Assembly: GCA_913043885.1 (NCBI GenBank)
Contig: CAJWOB010000152.1
Span: 1 to 6,546 of the forward strand
DNA length: 6,546 nt
DNA from: an uncultured Spirochaetaceae bacterium
GTDB taxonomy: Bacteria; Spirochaetota; Spirochaetia; SZUA-6; Bin103
Direction: 5' to 3'
Positions 1 to 6,347 of this stretch are shown here, piece after piece (the first letter of the stretch is position 1; each line of letters starts with the position of its first letter). The notes under the pieces are model-generated. The model searched no databases. It saw only the letters and a list, made by a program, of their open reading frames with translations, and was not told the origin of the DNA. The translations under genes and the position numbers were made by a program.

Positions 1-201
1 GGAGATCGACACTCCCCACATCGGCAAGTATTTGAAGATGATCAGCAGGACCAGCGCGCTGAGGGTGAGCCCATAGAAGGAGCGCAGCCGAATCGCTCGA
101 TTCCATGTCTGGCGGCGGAGTGTCTTCTTGTAGATCTGCGAGAGCTCTGCCTGAGTTTGTGCCTGCGCTGTGGCGCCTCGATCCGCCGCAGTATCCGCCA
201 T
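1..201 (-). CDS. ABC transporter permease, LplB-type, N-terminal fragment (runs off left edge)
   Basis: This is the first 67 residues of an inner-membrane permease of a saccharide-type ABC importer. A hydrophilic start with many Gln, Lys and Arg (residues 1-42) leads into one hydrophobic segment (about 43-56), followed directly by FKYLPMWGVSIS. That FKYxPMxG signature right after the first membrane helix is characteristic of LplB/YtcP-type permeases of polysaccharide or oligosaccharide importers. The frame stays open to base 1. The ATG start is preceded by AGGGGGTGA, a purine-rich Shine-Dalgarno sequence lying rather close to the start. It is the last visible gene of the cluster, 49 bases after the aminotransferase stop, so it is probably co-transcribed or just downstream. 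The membrane-spanning core, the EAA loop and any partner permease or binding protein lie outside the window. Family assignment is good; the substrate is unknown. Confidence 0.8.
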   Translation of the reverse strand, partial: MADTAADRGATAQAQTQAELSQIYKKTLRRQTWNRAIRLRSFYGLTLSALVLLIIFKYLPMWGVSIS

Positions 202-204
202 TCA

Positions 205-210
205 CCCCCT
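205..210 (-). promoter_or_regulatory. Ribosome binding site of the ABC permease
   Basis: AGGGGG lies 3 bases before the permease ATG and is continued by TGA, so it resembles AGGAGGTGA with one mismatch. The spacing is tighter than usual. It supports the ATG at 201 as the start. No promoter-like sequence is clear in the 49 bases between the aminotransferase stop and this start. Confidence 0.45.
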
Positions 211-250
211 ACTCTACGCGCTCACCGTCACTCGCGCCACCGCCGCCGGC

Positions 251-1432
251 CTAGGCCGCCCCGGCCACCTCACCGATCGCCGCCGTCAACCGGTCCACCT
301 CTTCCTCGGTATTGAAGAAGTGGGTGGAGATGCGCAGAGCATCGTGGCCGTCGCGGACGTGATCGTCGACGCTTATGTCGTACTGTTGGCGCAGGGTGCC
401 GCGGATCTCGCCGGCAGGTGTGCCATCGACCTCGCACAACGTCGATCCGGGGGCGCGCAGGTCGTATTCGGCGGCACTGACCACCCTCACCCGATCGCCG
501 GGTAGGGCCTTGAGCCCCTCGCGCAGCCGATCGGCCAGGTGGTAGTTGCGGGCAACGATGCTGTCCAGCCCGATGTTGTTGTTGAGCTCGATGGCGGCCG
601 CCATGCCCAGCCGCGTGGGGCTGTCGAAGGTGCCGCTGATCTCGTAGCGCTTGGCGGCGGTTTCCCCGGGAGGCGTGTCGGGGCGGCCAAAGGCGTCCTG
701 CAGCTCACGGCGGACGAACAGGGCTCCCGATCCGGATGGACCGAGCAGCCACTTGTGCATGCTGACGGCGTACAGATCGCAGCCTGCGGCGTCCAGGTTC
801 ACCGGCACTCGTGCCAGGGCCTGCGCGCCATCCACCACGCTCAACAGCCCATGCTCGCGCGCCAGGGCGCACATCTCCGCCAATGGGTAGAGATTGCCGC
901 CTCGGGTGACGTGGCAGAACAGCAGCACGCGGGTGCGTTCGGTAATGGCCGCCCGCATCCGCTCGAGCAGGTCCTCGTGGCTGGTGAGCGGGCTGGGAAT
1001 GGGTACCTCGCGAATCACCACGCCATCCCGCTCGGCGCGGGCCCGCCACGGGCCGATGCCGGTGGGGTGTTCCTGGCTGGTGGTGAGGATCTCGTCCCCC
1101 GGCTGTAGGCCGTTGACGGCAGCGGCGATCAGATCGAGGGCCTCACCGGCGTTGCGGAGAAAGGCGATCTCGTCCGGGTCGGCCCCCATCATCTGACCGG
1201 CCAGCGGGCGCAGCGTCTCCTCCACGTACTGACCCTGCTCGTTGCGATGTACCTCCGGCCGCGCCGACAGGCGCAGATACCCTTCAGCGACCGCGTCGAG
1301 GACCTGCTGCGGCGGCGTGCCCCAGGCGGCGCAGTTGAGGTACGCCAGCCCTGGGGCGGTGCGAAAGTGACTACGCACCTCGCTCCAGAAGTCGGTATCG
1401 GTCGGCTGGTGGCTTGGTGGCTTGGCTTCCAT
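251..1432 (-). CDS. Class V aminotransferase-fold PLP enzyme (isopenicillin N epimerase / cysteine desulfurase-like)
   Basis: A complete 393-residue cytoplasmic PLP enzyme of fold type I, class V. Visible family marks are the N-terminal YLNCAAWGTPP (31-41), substrate-side residues around SQEHPTGIGPWR (119-130), the cofactor-binding DGAQ (D201, Q204), and SMHKWLLGPSGSGAL (224-238) with H226 and the Schiff-base lysine K227. GTFDSPT follows at 268-274, and a RISTHFFNTEEEVDRL tail, typical of the family, lies close to the C-terminus. Length matches the family. Members are epimerases, desulfurases/selenocysteine lyases, kynureninase-like lyases or transaminases, and the sequence alone does not tell which. 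Next to a sulfatase, a C-S lyase or an amino-sugar/amino-acid role is conceivable, but this is inference. The ATG lies 11 bases after the sulfatase stop, with AGGAC as ribosome site overlapping that stop, so it is the next cistron of the same operon. No catalytic residue appears to be missing. Confidence 0.9.
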   Translation of the reverse strand: MEAKPPSHQPTDTDFWSEVRSHFRTAPGLAYLNCAAWGTPPQQVLDAVAEGYLRLSARPEVHRNEQGQYVEETLRPLAGQMMGADPDEIAFLRNAGEALDLIAAAVNGLQPGDEILTTSQEHPTGIGPWRARAERDGVVIREVPIPSPLTSHEDLLERMRAAITERTRVLLFCHVTRGGNLYPLAEMCALAREHGLLSVVDGAQALARVPVNLDAAGCDLYAVSMHKWLLGPSGSGALFVRRELQDAFGRPDTPPGETAAKRYEISGTFDSPTRLGMAAAIELNNNIGLDSIVARNYHLADRLREGLKALPGDRVRVVSAAEYDLRAPGSTLCEVDGTPAGEIRGTLRQQYDISVDDHVRDGHDALRISTHFFNTEEEVDRLTAAIGEVAGAA

Positions 1433-1440
1433 ATGAACGT

Positions 1441-1445
1441 GTCCT
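1441..1445 (-). promoter_or_regulatory. Ribosome binding site of the aminotransferase gene, overlapping the sulfatase stop
   Basis: AGGAC sits 8 bases before the ATG at 1432 and shares two bases with the TAG stop of the sulfatase (1446-1444). This arrangement supports both the chosen start and translation from the same mRNA. Confidence 0.5.
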
Positions 1446-2928
1446 ATACCGCGTACGGAGGCGGCGTGTGGTTTTCCTGGCTACGCGCCAGCTCGTCGTC
1501 GAGCCTGCCATCACGGACGAACTGGTCGGCGCGGCCCTGATCGCCCAGCAGGTCGATCAGCTGCTGCTCCATCTGTTCGGCCCGCGGGTGGCCTTCGTCC
1601 GCCAGGTTGCGGCGCTGCTCGGGGTCTTCGCTCAGATCGTAGTACTCGCGCTTGCCCATCCGATAATGCCAGAGAAACCGCTCGCTGCCAGCCCAGAGGT
1701 ACTGGCCATACTCCTCGTGCTCGCCGTGCCACAGCTCGCGTCCCAGGGAGGCAACCTCGCCGCGTAACAGCGGCATCAGCGAGTGGCCATCGACCTTGTC
1801 GGGGATCGGCAGTCCGCAGGCATCGAGCAACGTCGGCATCAGATCGGCGAGGCCGACGGTCTCGTCCTCGTACCTGGGCCCGGCCGTTACCTCGTCGTCG
1901 AAAGACGACGGCAGATTGAGGATGAAGGGCACCCGCGTCGACCCCTCGTAGCCCACCGACTTCGCCCACCAGTGCTGGTCGCCCAGCATCTCGCCATGGT
2001 CGGACACGTACACGAACAGCAGGTTGCGCAACATCAGGGTCCGCCACATGTGGTAGGTGAAGCGCGTGATCTGCGAGTCGACCTGGTCGATGAGGCCGTA
2101 GTAGGCCGCACGCCAGCGCCGCAGGTGCCTGGCGCTCGCCTCTTTGAACTCCGCCTCGGGGAAGGGGCCACGGGCGCCCTTCACGAACGGCGACTCGCCC
2201 TGCAGATAGCGCGCAGCATCACCGACCACGGGGAGCGGCAGATCGGGATCGTCGATGTAGCGGTCGAAGAAGACCGCCGGCGGGTCCCACGGCGGGTGAG
2301 GCTTGCTGAACGAAATGAACAGGAAGAACGGGGCGTCCCTGCCATGGTCGCTGACGTGCTGGTCCATCACGTGGATCGCCTCGGTGGCGGTCCAGGAGGT
2401 GACGTGCAGCTCCTCCGGCATCATCGACGCGCGGCCGGTGTAGCTGTTGTTGGTGACCCCGGAGCCGAACAGCCCGAAGTCCCCCCACCCGCGCTGCTCC
2501 AGGAAGGTCAGGTAGTCGTCGCGATAGCCGGGCGACAGGAAGCGCCCCTCCTCGTGGGTGCGCAGCAGATCGAATCCATACTCGGCGTCCTGCGGATAGA
2601 CGTGGCGCTTGCCGACGCTGTAGGTGTGGTAACCGTTGCGCTGAAACACCCGGCAGAGCGTGTCCGGCTCGTCCCACTCCTCCATGTCGTCGAAGCCGAC
2701 CATGCCGTGGGTTCTCGGGTGCTGTCCGCTGAACAGCGTCCGCCGCGCCCCCACGCAAGCCGGCTGCTCGGTGTAGGCGCACGGAAAGTAGTGGCCGGTG
2801 GTGGCCAGGGCATCGATGCCGGGAGTGTGGATGACCGGGTGGCCGGCCACACCGAGCGTATCGCCACGGTGCTGGTCGGCGCAGATAAGGATGACGTTGG
2901 GCCGGTTCGGCCGCTCGCCGCTAGCCAG
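1444..2928 (-). CDS. Formylglycine-dependent sulfatase (S1 family), probable CTG start
   Basis: A sulfate-ester hydrolase of the alkaline-phosphatase superfamily, 494 residues from the proposed CTG. Numbered from there, the metal-site strand is RPNVILICADQH (6-20; D18, Q19). The catalytic cysteine, to be converted to formylglycine, is C58 in QPACVGARRTLFSGQHPRTHG (55-75). Other active-site marks are GKRH (106-109), SKPHPPWDPP (208-217; K209, H211), SDHGEMLGD (309-317; D310, H311) and K323 before YEGSTRVP. The YYDLSEDPEQRRNLAD tail is typical. The first conventional start, GTG at 2850, would cut off the D18 metal strand, so it is very unlikely to be right. CTG at 2928 overlaps the oxygenase stop (CTGGCTAG) and has a weak GGGAAG 6 bases upstream. 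The third position of the C-x-P/A-x-R motif is Gly, which is unusual. I see no clear signal peptide. The family is certain; the substrate (sugar sulfate, choline sulfate or other) and exact start are not. Confidence 0.9.
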   Translation of the reverse strand: MASGERPNRPNVILICADQHRGDTLGVAGHPVIHTPGIDALATTGHYFPCAYTEQPACVGARRTLFSGQHPRTHGMVGFDDMEEWDEPDTLCRVFQRNGYHTYSVGKRHVYPQDAEYGFDLLRTHEEGRFLSPGYRDDYLTFLEQRGWGDFGLFGSGVTNNSYTGRASMMPEELHVTSWTATEAIHVMDQHVSDHGRDAPFFLFISFSKPHPPWDPPAVFFDRYIDDPDLPLPVVGDAARYLQGESPFVKGARGPFPEAEFKEASARHLRRWRAAYYGLIDQVDSQITRFTYHMWRTLMLRNLLFVYVSDHGEMLGDQHWWAKSVGYEGSTRVPFILNLPSSFDDEVTAGPRYEDETVGLADLMPTLLDACGLPIPDKVDGHSLMPLLRGEVASLGRELWHGEHEEYGQYLWAGSERFLWHYRMGKREYYDLSEDPEQRRNLADEGHPRAEQMEQQLIDLLGDQGRADQFVRDGRLDDELARSQENHTPPPYAV

Positions 2929-3772
2929 GAAGCACTTCCCGGCCGGCGCGGATGTGCTCGAACAGGGGCTGTGCGCTTGCCGGCAGCGACGCGAACGCCT
3001 CGTCGCTGAGCGGTAACACGTCGTCGGTGCGCTCCCCGCGCTCCTCCGCCTCCACCTCGTAGTCGGCCAGCCCAGGCAGCAATCCGGTCAAGTTGAACCA
3101 CCACGGCGCATAGCGAACCGCCAGCGTAACGCGCGGCTCGGACGAGCGGTTCTGCCCGGCGCTGTGCCACACCCGGCTGTCGAAGGCCAACACGCTGCCT
3201 GCCTTGCCGGTGGCCTGTATTTCGGAGTCCACCGGCTTGGTACCGTCGTAGCCGATGTCGCCGCCCGGATTGTTGCCAGCGCGGTGGCTACCGGGCACCA
3301 CGTAGGTGGAGCCGTTGTCGCTGGAGAAGTCGCTCAGCATCCACAGCGTGGTCAGGTGGATGGGAAGGTCGCCATAGGGGGCCAGCAGGGCGCTGGTCTG
3401 CCCCAGGCTGAAGGGCCAGTCGCTGTGCCAGCCGCGACTGCTGTCGCCGCCGCTGTCGCTGTCGTCGGTGCCAAAGCCGGGGGCCAGGATGATGCCGGTG
3501 GTCAGCGAGATGCGGATGCCACCACCGAGGATCGCCTGCGCCGCGCCGACCAACCGCTGGTCCGCCACGTAGGGCGCGAACGACTGGTCATAGGCGATGA
3601 TGCCGCGCAGGCAGCCGCGCTCGCCTTCGTAGCACTGCGGTCGCGCCGCCGCGGTGGCCAGCACACTGTCTCGCACGCTCGCTACCTGGTCGGGCGGGAT
3701 GACCTCGTCGACCAGACACCACCCCTCGTAGCGGATGCGGCGGATCGTCTCTTCGAGGGTGACCTGCGGCAC
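2921..3772 (-). CDS. Phytanoyl-CoA dioxygenase (PhyH) family Fe(II)/2-oxoglutarate oxygenase
   Basis: A complete 283-residue protein with the PhyH double-stranded beta-helix. Iron ligands are visible as H116 and D118 in RGWHSDWPF (113-121) and H203 in VWHSAGQN (201-208). R214 in SEPRVTLAVRY is the expected 2-oxoglutarate-binding arginine. SDNGSTYVVPGSHRAGN (151-167) is the usual PhyH loop. The N-terminus (EGWCLVDEVIPPDQV) is also typical. Family members hydroxylate small molecules with O2 and 2-oxoglutarate, releasing succinate and CO2; the substrate here is unknown. An odd Asp/Ser/Gly stretch (residues 102-112) sits just before the HxD motif. The GTG start is the only early choice: the preceding dehydrogenase stop TAG lies in the same frame two codons upstream, and no good ribosome site is seen, so translation is probably coupled to that gene. 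Its last codons overlap the proposed sulfatase start. Membership in the operon suggests it oxidises the compound handled by the neighbours. Confidence 0.9.
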   Translation of the reverse strand: MPQVTLEETIRRIRYEGWCLVDEVIPPDQVASVRDSVLATAAARPQCYEGERGCLRGIIAYDQSFAPYVADQRLVGAAQAILGGGIRISLTTGIILAPGFGTDDSDSGGDSSRGWHSDWPFSLGQTSALLAPYGDLPIHLTTLWMLSDFSSDNGSTYVVPGSHRAGNNPGGDIGYDGTKPVDSEIQATGKAGSVLAFDSRVWHSAGQNRSSEPRVTLAVRYAPWWFNLTGLLPGLADYEVEAEERGERTDDVLPLSDEAFASLPASAQPLFEHIRAGREVLPG

Positions 3773-3778
3773 GGCGGG

Positions 3779-4768
3779 CTAGTAGTCGATGCCCACCTTG
3801 AGGACGCCGTCGTCGCCGCTGTTCGCCAGCGCAAACGCCCTGCCAGCATCCGCCAGCGCGAAGCGATGAGTTATCAACGATGCGATACCCACCTCGCCGC
3901 GCAGCACCAGATTCATGGCGTTGCCGTAGGGGGACCAGAACGAGTCGACGGCGCCAATACCGGCTCCGGAGGCGCGGACGGTGTAGTTGCGGGTGGTGAT
4001 GCTGCCGATGTCGAACGGCATCACCGCGCTCCGGGCGTCGCCGAACAGGTGCAGCAGACCCTCGCTCTCGACCAGCTCGGTCGCAATCGCCAGCGACTCG
4101 GGAGAGCCGACCGTGTCGACCACCACCTCCACCAGCGCACCTGCGTTGGCACCTCGAACCTCTCCGGCCAGCTCAGAAGCCGGCCGACCGCTGTCCAGCG
4201 CCAGCGTGGCCCCATAGCGGGTGCCGGCTTCGCGCCGGGCGGCGATCGGATCGACCACCACGATGGTCGATGCCCCCAGGCGTGCCAGCAGCTGCACGAA
4301 CAGCAGACCGGCCGCGCCCTGACCGACGACCGCAACCGCACCGGTGGCTACCGACGGAAATGTGTTGCACGCCTCGATGATCTGCCCGAGCTGTCGGGCG
4401 GCGGGAACCAGATGCAGGTCGGGGTTCTCCGCCGGCGGCAACCAGTACACCTGCGCCTGCGGCACCACCAGCGTCTCGGCCAGGCCCGTCGGGTTGGCGA
4501 GGTAGGCGGTTACCAGCTCGCTCGGCTTGGCCTCCCGCCATTGCCCGGAGGTGTATGCGGTCTCCTCGACCTTGCCCACGATCTCGTGCGCGCTGGCTCC
4601 CTTTTCCAGGGGATAGGCGTCGGCGCGGCCGTCGTAGACCTGCCGCACATTGCGGCCACTGAGGGTGGCGGCGATGGGAGTGATGCGGATGTGGTCGTCC
4701 CGCATCTCCGGCTCCGGGCAGTCGACGACCGCCACCTCGCCCGGTGCGGTGACCTCAGTGGCTTTCAT
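3779..4768 (-). CDS. Medium-chain dehydrogenase/reductase, apparently lacking zinc ligands
   Basis: A complete 329-residue cytoplasmic NAD(P)-dependent oxidoreductase of the alcohol dehydrogenase-like MDR superfamily. The GroES-like domain is about 1-110 and the Rossmann domain about 125-270. The latter holds VAVVGQGAAGLLFVQLLARLG (145-165; glycine motif GxGxxG at 149-154) and D173 at the end of the second strand (VVVDPIAARREAGTRYGA), which favours NAD(H). HEIVGKV (61-67) matches the GHExxGxV signature. The catalytic cysteine of CGSDL is replaced by Ser (SGRNV, 37-41), and the four-cysteine structural zinc loop is absent, so it may be zinc-independent or use a changed site. It probably oxidises an alcohol or sugar-derived compound of the pathway. 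The ATG fits the family N-terminus (MKATEV...), though its ribosome site is weak. The next gene begins 6 bases downstream. It is shorter than typical 340-380-residue sorbitol or threonine dehydrogenases. Confidence 0.85.
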   Translation of the reverse strand: MKATEVTAPGEVAVVDCPEPEMRDDHIRITPIAATLSGRNVRQVYDGRADAYPLEKGASAHEIVGKVEETAYTSGQWREAKPSELVTAYLANPTGLAETLVVPQAQVYWLPPAENPDLHLVPAARQLGQIIEACNTFPSVATGAVAVVGQGAAGLLFVQLLARLGASTIVVVDPIAARREAGTRYGATLALDSGRPASELAGEVRGANAGALVEVVVDTVGSPESLAIATELVESEGLLHLFGDARSAVMPFDIGSITTRNYTVRASGAGIGAVDSFWSPYGNAMNLVLRGEVGIASLITHRFALADAGRAFALANSGDDGVLKVGIDY

Positions 4769-4920
4769 CGCTGCCCAGCATGAGAGCGGCCGCCTGCGCC
4801 GTCAACAGCAGGCTCAGCGTCGCTCAAGCGAGCAGGGCTATATCCGGATAGTGGCCGGATAGCGGGACCAGACGTCACCTGGCTATCCGCACGCTATACG
4901 GATAGCGAAGCGCCGCCGCA
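4769..4920. other. Intergenic spacer between propeller gene and dehydrogenase
   Basis: This 152-base spacer is by far the largest gap in the cluster. It holds clustered inverted repeats (4838-4907, listed separately) and a 12-base palindrome TCGCTCAAGCGA at 4820-4831. On the minus strand there is a TTGACG (about 4798-4803) but no convincing -10 partner 16-18 bases on, so I do not call a promoter. If the downstream enzyme genes have their own promoter or operator, it is most likely here. Confidence 0.4.
4838..4907. repeat. Cluster of CGGATAG / CTATCCG inverted repeats
   Basis: Within 70 bases the CGGATA core or its complement appears four times: the palindrome TATCCGGATA (4841-4850), CCGGATAGCG (4855-4864), GGCTATCCGC (4881-4890) and ACGGATAGCG (4898-4907). 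CGGATAGC (4856-4863) pairs perfectly with GCTATCCG (4882-4889), an 8-base stem with an 18-base loop. CGCTAT (4892-4897) and ATAGCG (4902-4907) form a 6-base stem with a 4-base loop. This could be a multi-site operator for a repressor or activator, an intercistronic mRNA hairpin, or a small dispersed repeat. It ends 13 bases before the propeller stop codon and has no T-run, so a simple intrinsic terminator is unlikely. Confidence 0.6.
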
Positions 4921-6306
4921 TCAGTGCGGCCGCGGCGTCACCGGCACGAAGGCACCGCCGGCGGTGGTGTCCGCCGCCGATACGGCGTCAGGCGAGGTAA
5001 TCGCGTACACGTTGGCGGTGCGCAGATAGATCCGCAGCCGCAGCCGCTCGCCGGCCAGGTCGCTGCCATCCTTGCCCGCCCAGCGCAGGGGGTGGTGCAG
5101 CAGATCCAGCGGCGGCGTGAGCGAGCACTGCTCTCGATCGTAGCCGTCGACTACCTGCCCGCGGTCATCGACCAGCTCGCACATGACGTAGGCGGCGTTG
5201 CCGTCGTTCTGGCTGACTTCGCCGGGGATCTTGGCGTTGATCGCCAGTCCCTGCGTACCCATGACGAAGGAAGCGGTCAGGAAGTGGCTGTTCGACCAGG
5301 AGCTGACGTAGGTGAGTCGGTCGGCAGGCACCCCGGTAAGGGCGGTGTTGGTCCTGATGAGGATGCGGTTGCCGGCCAAGAGCGGATTGTGCACGCCACC
5401 GCCGCCGCGGCCGCCGTGTTGCGCCGGGCGCTCCCAGTTGAGCCCGTCACGGCTGGTCCACAGCTCGTTGCCCAGTGAACCGCCCGATCCGTGGCCATCC
5501 GATCGCACCGGCGAGAAGCCGGGCTCGGTGAAGCTGCCGGAGTAGAGGTTCACCACCATGAAGTAGCGACCCTCGTATTCGTAGGGAGAGCCGTTATAGA
5601 ACTCCAGATCGGGTGGATCGAGCTCGTTCTGGTCGAGTTGGTAGTCCGGCGTTATGAGGGGCGAGGTCAGCGTGCGCATGCCGCGGGTGAAGCCCATGTC
5701 CCGCTTGTAGTCACTGGCGATGTCGGGCGTCCACGTAAAGCCGTCGTCACTGGCACGAATGGTCAGCACCCGCCGGGCGTTCAGGAACATCTCGTTGACG
5801 CCCTTGTGCTCGTAGCGCTGGATGCCCTTCTGATACATCAGGAACTTCATCGCCACCGAGCTCCAGATGCCGCCCCAGGCATCCCCCTCATTGAACACCG
5901 GGTTGCCGTCGTAGGCCTGCCAGCTCTCACCGTCGTCGCTGTGGTAGATGTACATCTCGTGCCCGTCGGGCCGCGAGGTGTTCTTGGTGTAGATGAAGCG
6001 TCCGAGCTCCGGGCTGTACAGCAGCCGCGCGCTGTAGCCCCAGTGAGTGCCCGGCTCGTCGTGGACGACGCGGACGTCCTCGAAGGTGATGCCGTCGCGG
6101 GTGCGGGCGCGATAGATCTGCCATGGCACTGCAGTTGCAACGAAGTGGCCCCACACCTCGTAGCTGCCATCCTCCTGGCGGAGAAACAGGCTGGGCGCAA
6201 ACGGCAGCGTCGGCACGGCCTGGACGTTGGCGAAGTCGGAGGCGCCGAAGCGCACGCTCCCCCACGGCTCGTAGATGTCGGAGTGATCGCAGAACAGCAG
6301 CTTCAT
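4921..6306 (-). CDS. Asp-box beta-propeller protein with C-terminal beta-sandwich (glycoside hydrolase/sialidase-like)
   Basis: A complete 461-residue protein. The first ~350 residues carry four Asp-box-like turns: TRDGITF (69-75), SDDGESW (123-129), SDDGFTW (186-192) and SRDGLNW (285-291). These are typical of beta-propellers of sialidases and GH32/43/62-like proteins. Residues about 353-435 resemble the beta-sandwich found after such propellers (AINAKIPGEV, then ELVDDRGQVVDGYDREQC, LRWAGKDGSDLAGERLRLRIYLRTANVYA). The last 25 residues look like a loose tail. I see no signal peptide, so it may act in the cytoplasm on imported oligosaccharides, or be a non-catalytic relative. I cannot point to a confirmed catalytic triad, so enzymatic activity is inference. 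The ATG is backed by a strong GGAGGAGA site. It precedes the dehydrogenase by 152 bases and may be separately regulated. Confidence 0.75.
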   Translation of the reverse strand: MKLLFCDHSDIYEPWGSVRFGASDFANVQAVPTLPFAPSLFLRQEDGSYEVWGHFVATAVPWQIYRARTRDGITFEDVRVVHDEPGTHWGYSARLLYSPELGRFIYTKNTSRPDGHEMYIYHSDDGESWQAYDGNPVFNEGDAWGGIWSSVAMKFLMYQKGIQRYEHKGVNEMFLNARRVLTIRASDDGFTWTPDIASDYKRDMGFTRGMRTLTSPLITPDYQLDQNELDPPDLEFYNGSPYEYEGRYFMVVNLYSGSFTEPGFSPVRSDGHGSGGSLGNELWTSRDGLNWERPAQHGGRGGGGVHNPLLAGNRILIRTNTALTGVPADRLTYVSSWSNSHFLTASFVMGTQGLAINAKIPGEVSQNDGNAAYVMCELVDDRGQVVDGYDREQCSLTPPLDLLHHPLRWAGKDGSDLAGERLRLRIYLRTANVYAITSPDAVSAADTTAGGAFVPVTPRPH

Positions 6307-6310
6307 ATCG

Positions 6311-6318
6311 TCTCCTCC
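6311..6318 (-). promoter_or_regulatory. Strong ribosome binding site of the propeller gene
   Basis: GGAGGAGA lies 4 bases before the ATG at 6306 (ACGAT follows the GGAGGAG core). It is the best Shine-Dalgarno sequence in the window and fixes the start of the propeller gene. Confidence 0.7.
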
Positions 6319-6347
6319 GCGGGTGCCGCCCTCAGCGGTTCGTGGAC

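Noticed and set aside
1444..2850. Sulfatase starting at the GTG at 2850
   Set aside because: The GTG is the internal Val of LGVAGHPVIHTP. Starting here would delete the conserved ICADQH metal strand that is plainly encoded in frame upstream.
1783..3009. A 408-codon plus-strand open frame opposite the sulfatase
   Set aside because: Composition (Val, Arg, Gly, His-rich) and complete overlap with conserved sulfatase motifs on the other strand mark it as a shadow.
3164..4783. A 539-codon open frame on the plus strand across the dehydrogenase and oxygenase genes
   Set aside because: It is antisense to two well-recognised genes that share a frame, and its product is rich in His, Gln, Arg and Ala with no known domain. 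This is a typical shadow in GC-rich DNA.
4798..4803. Minus-strand TTGACG as a -35 box for the dehydrogenase
   Set aside because: No acceptable -10 element follows at 16-18 bases, and the gap is too GC-rich to judge a promoter by eye.
4892..4907. Intrinsic terminator after the propeller gene
   Set aside because: The stem is short (6 bases), not GC-dense, and not followed by a T-run on the minus strand.
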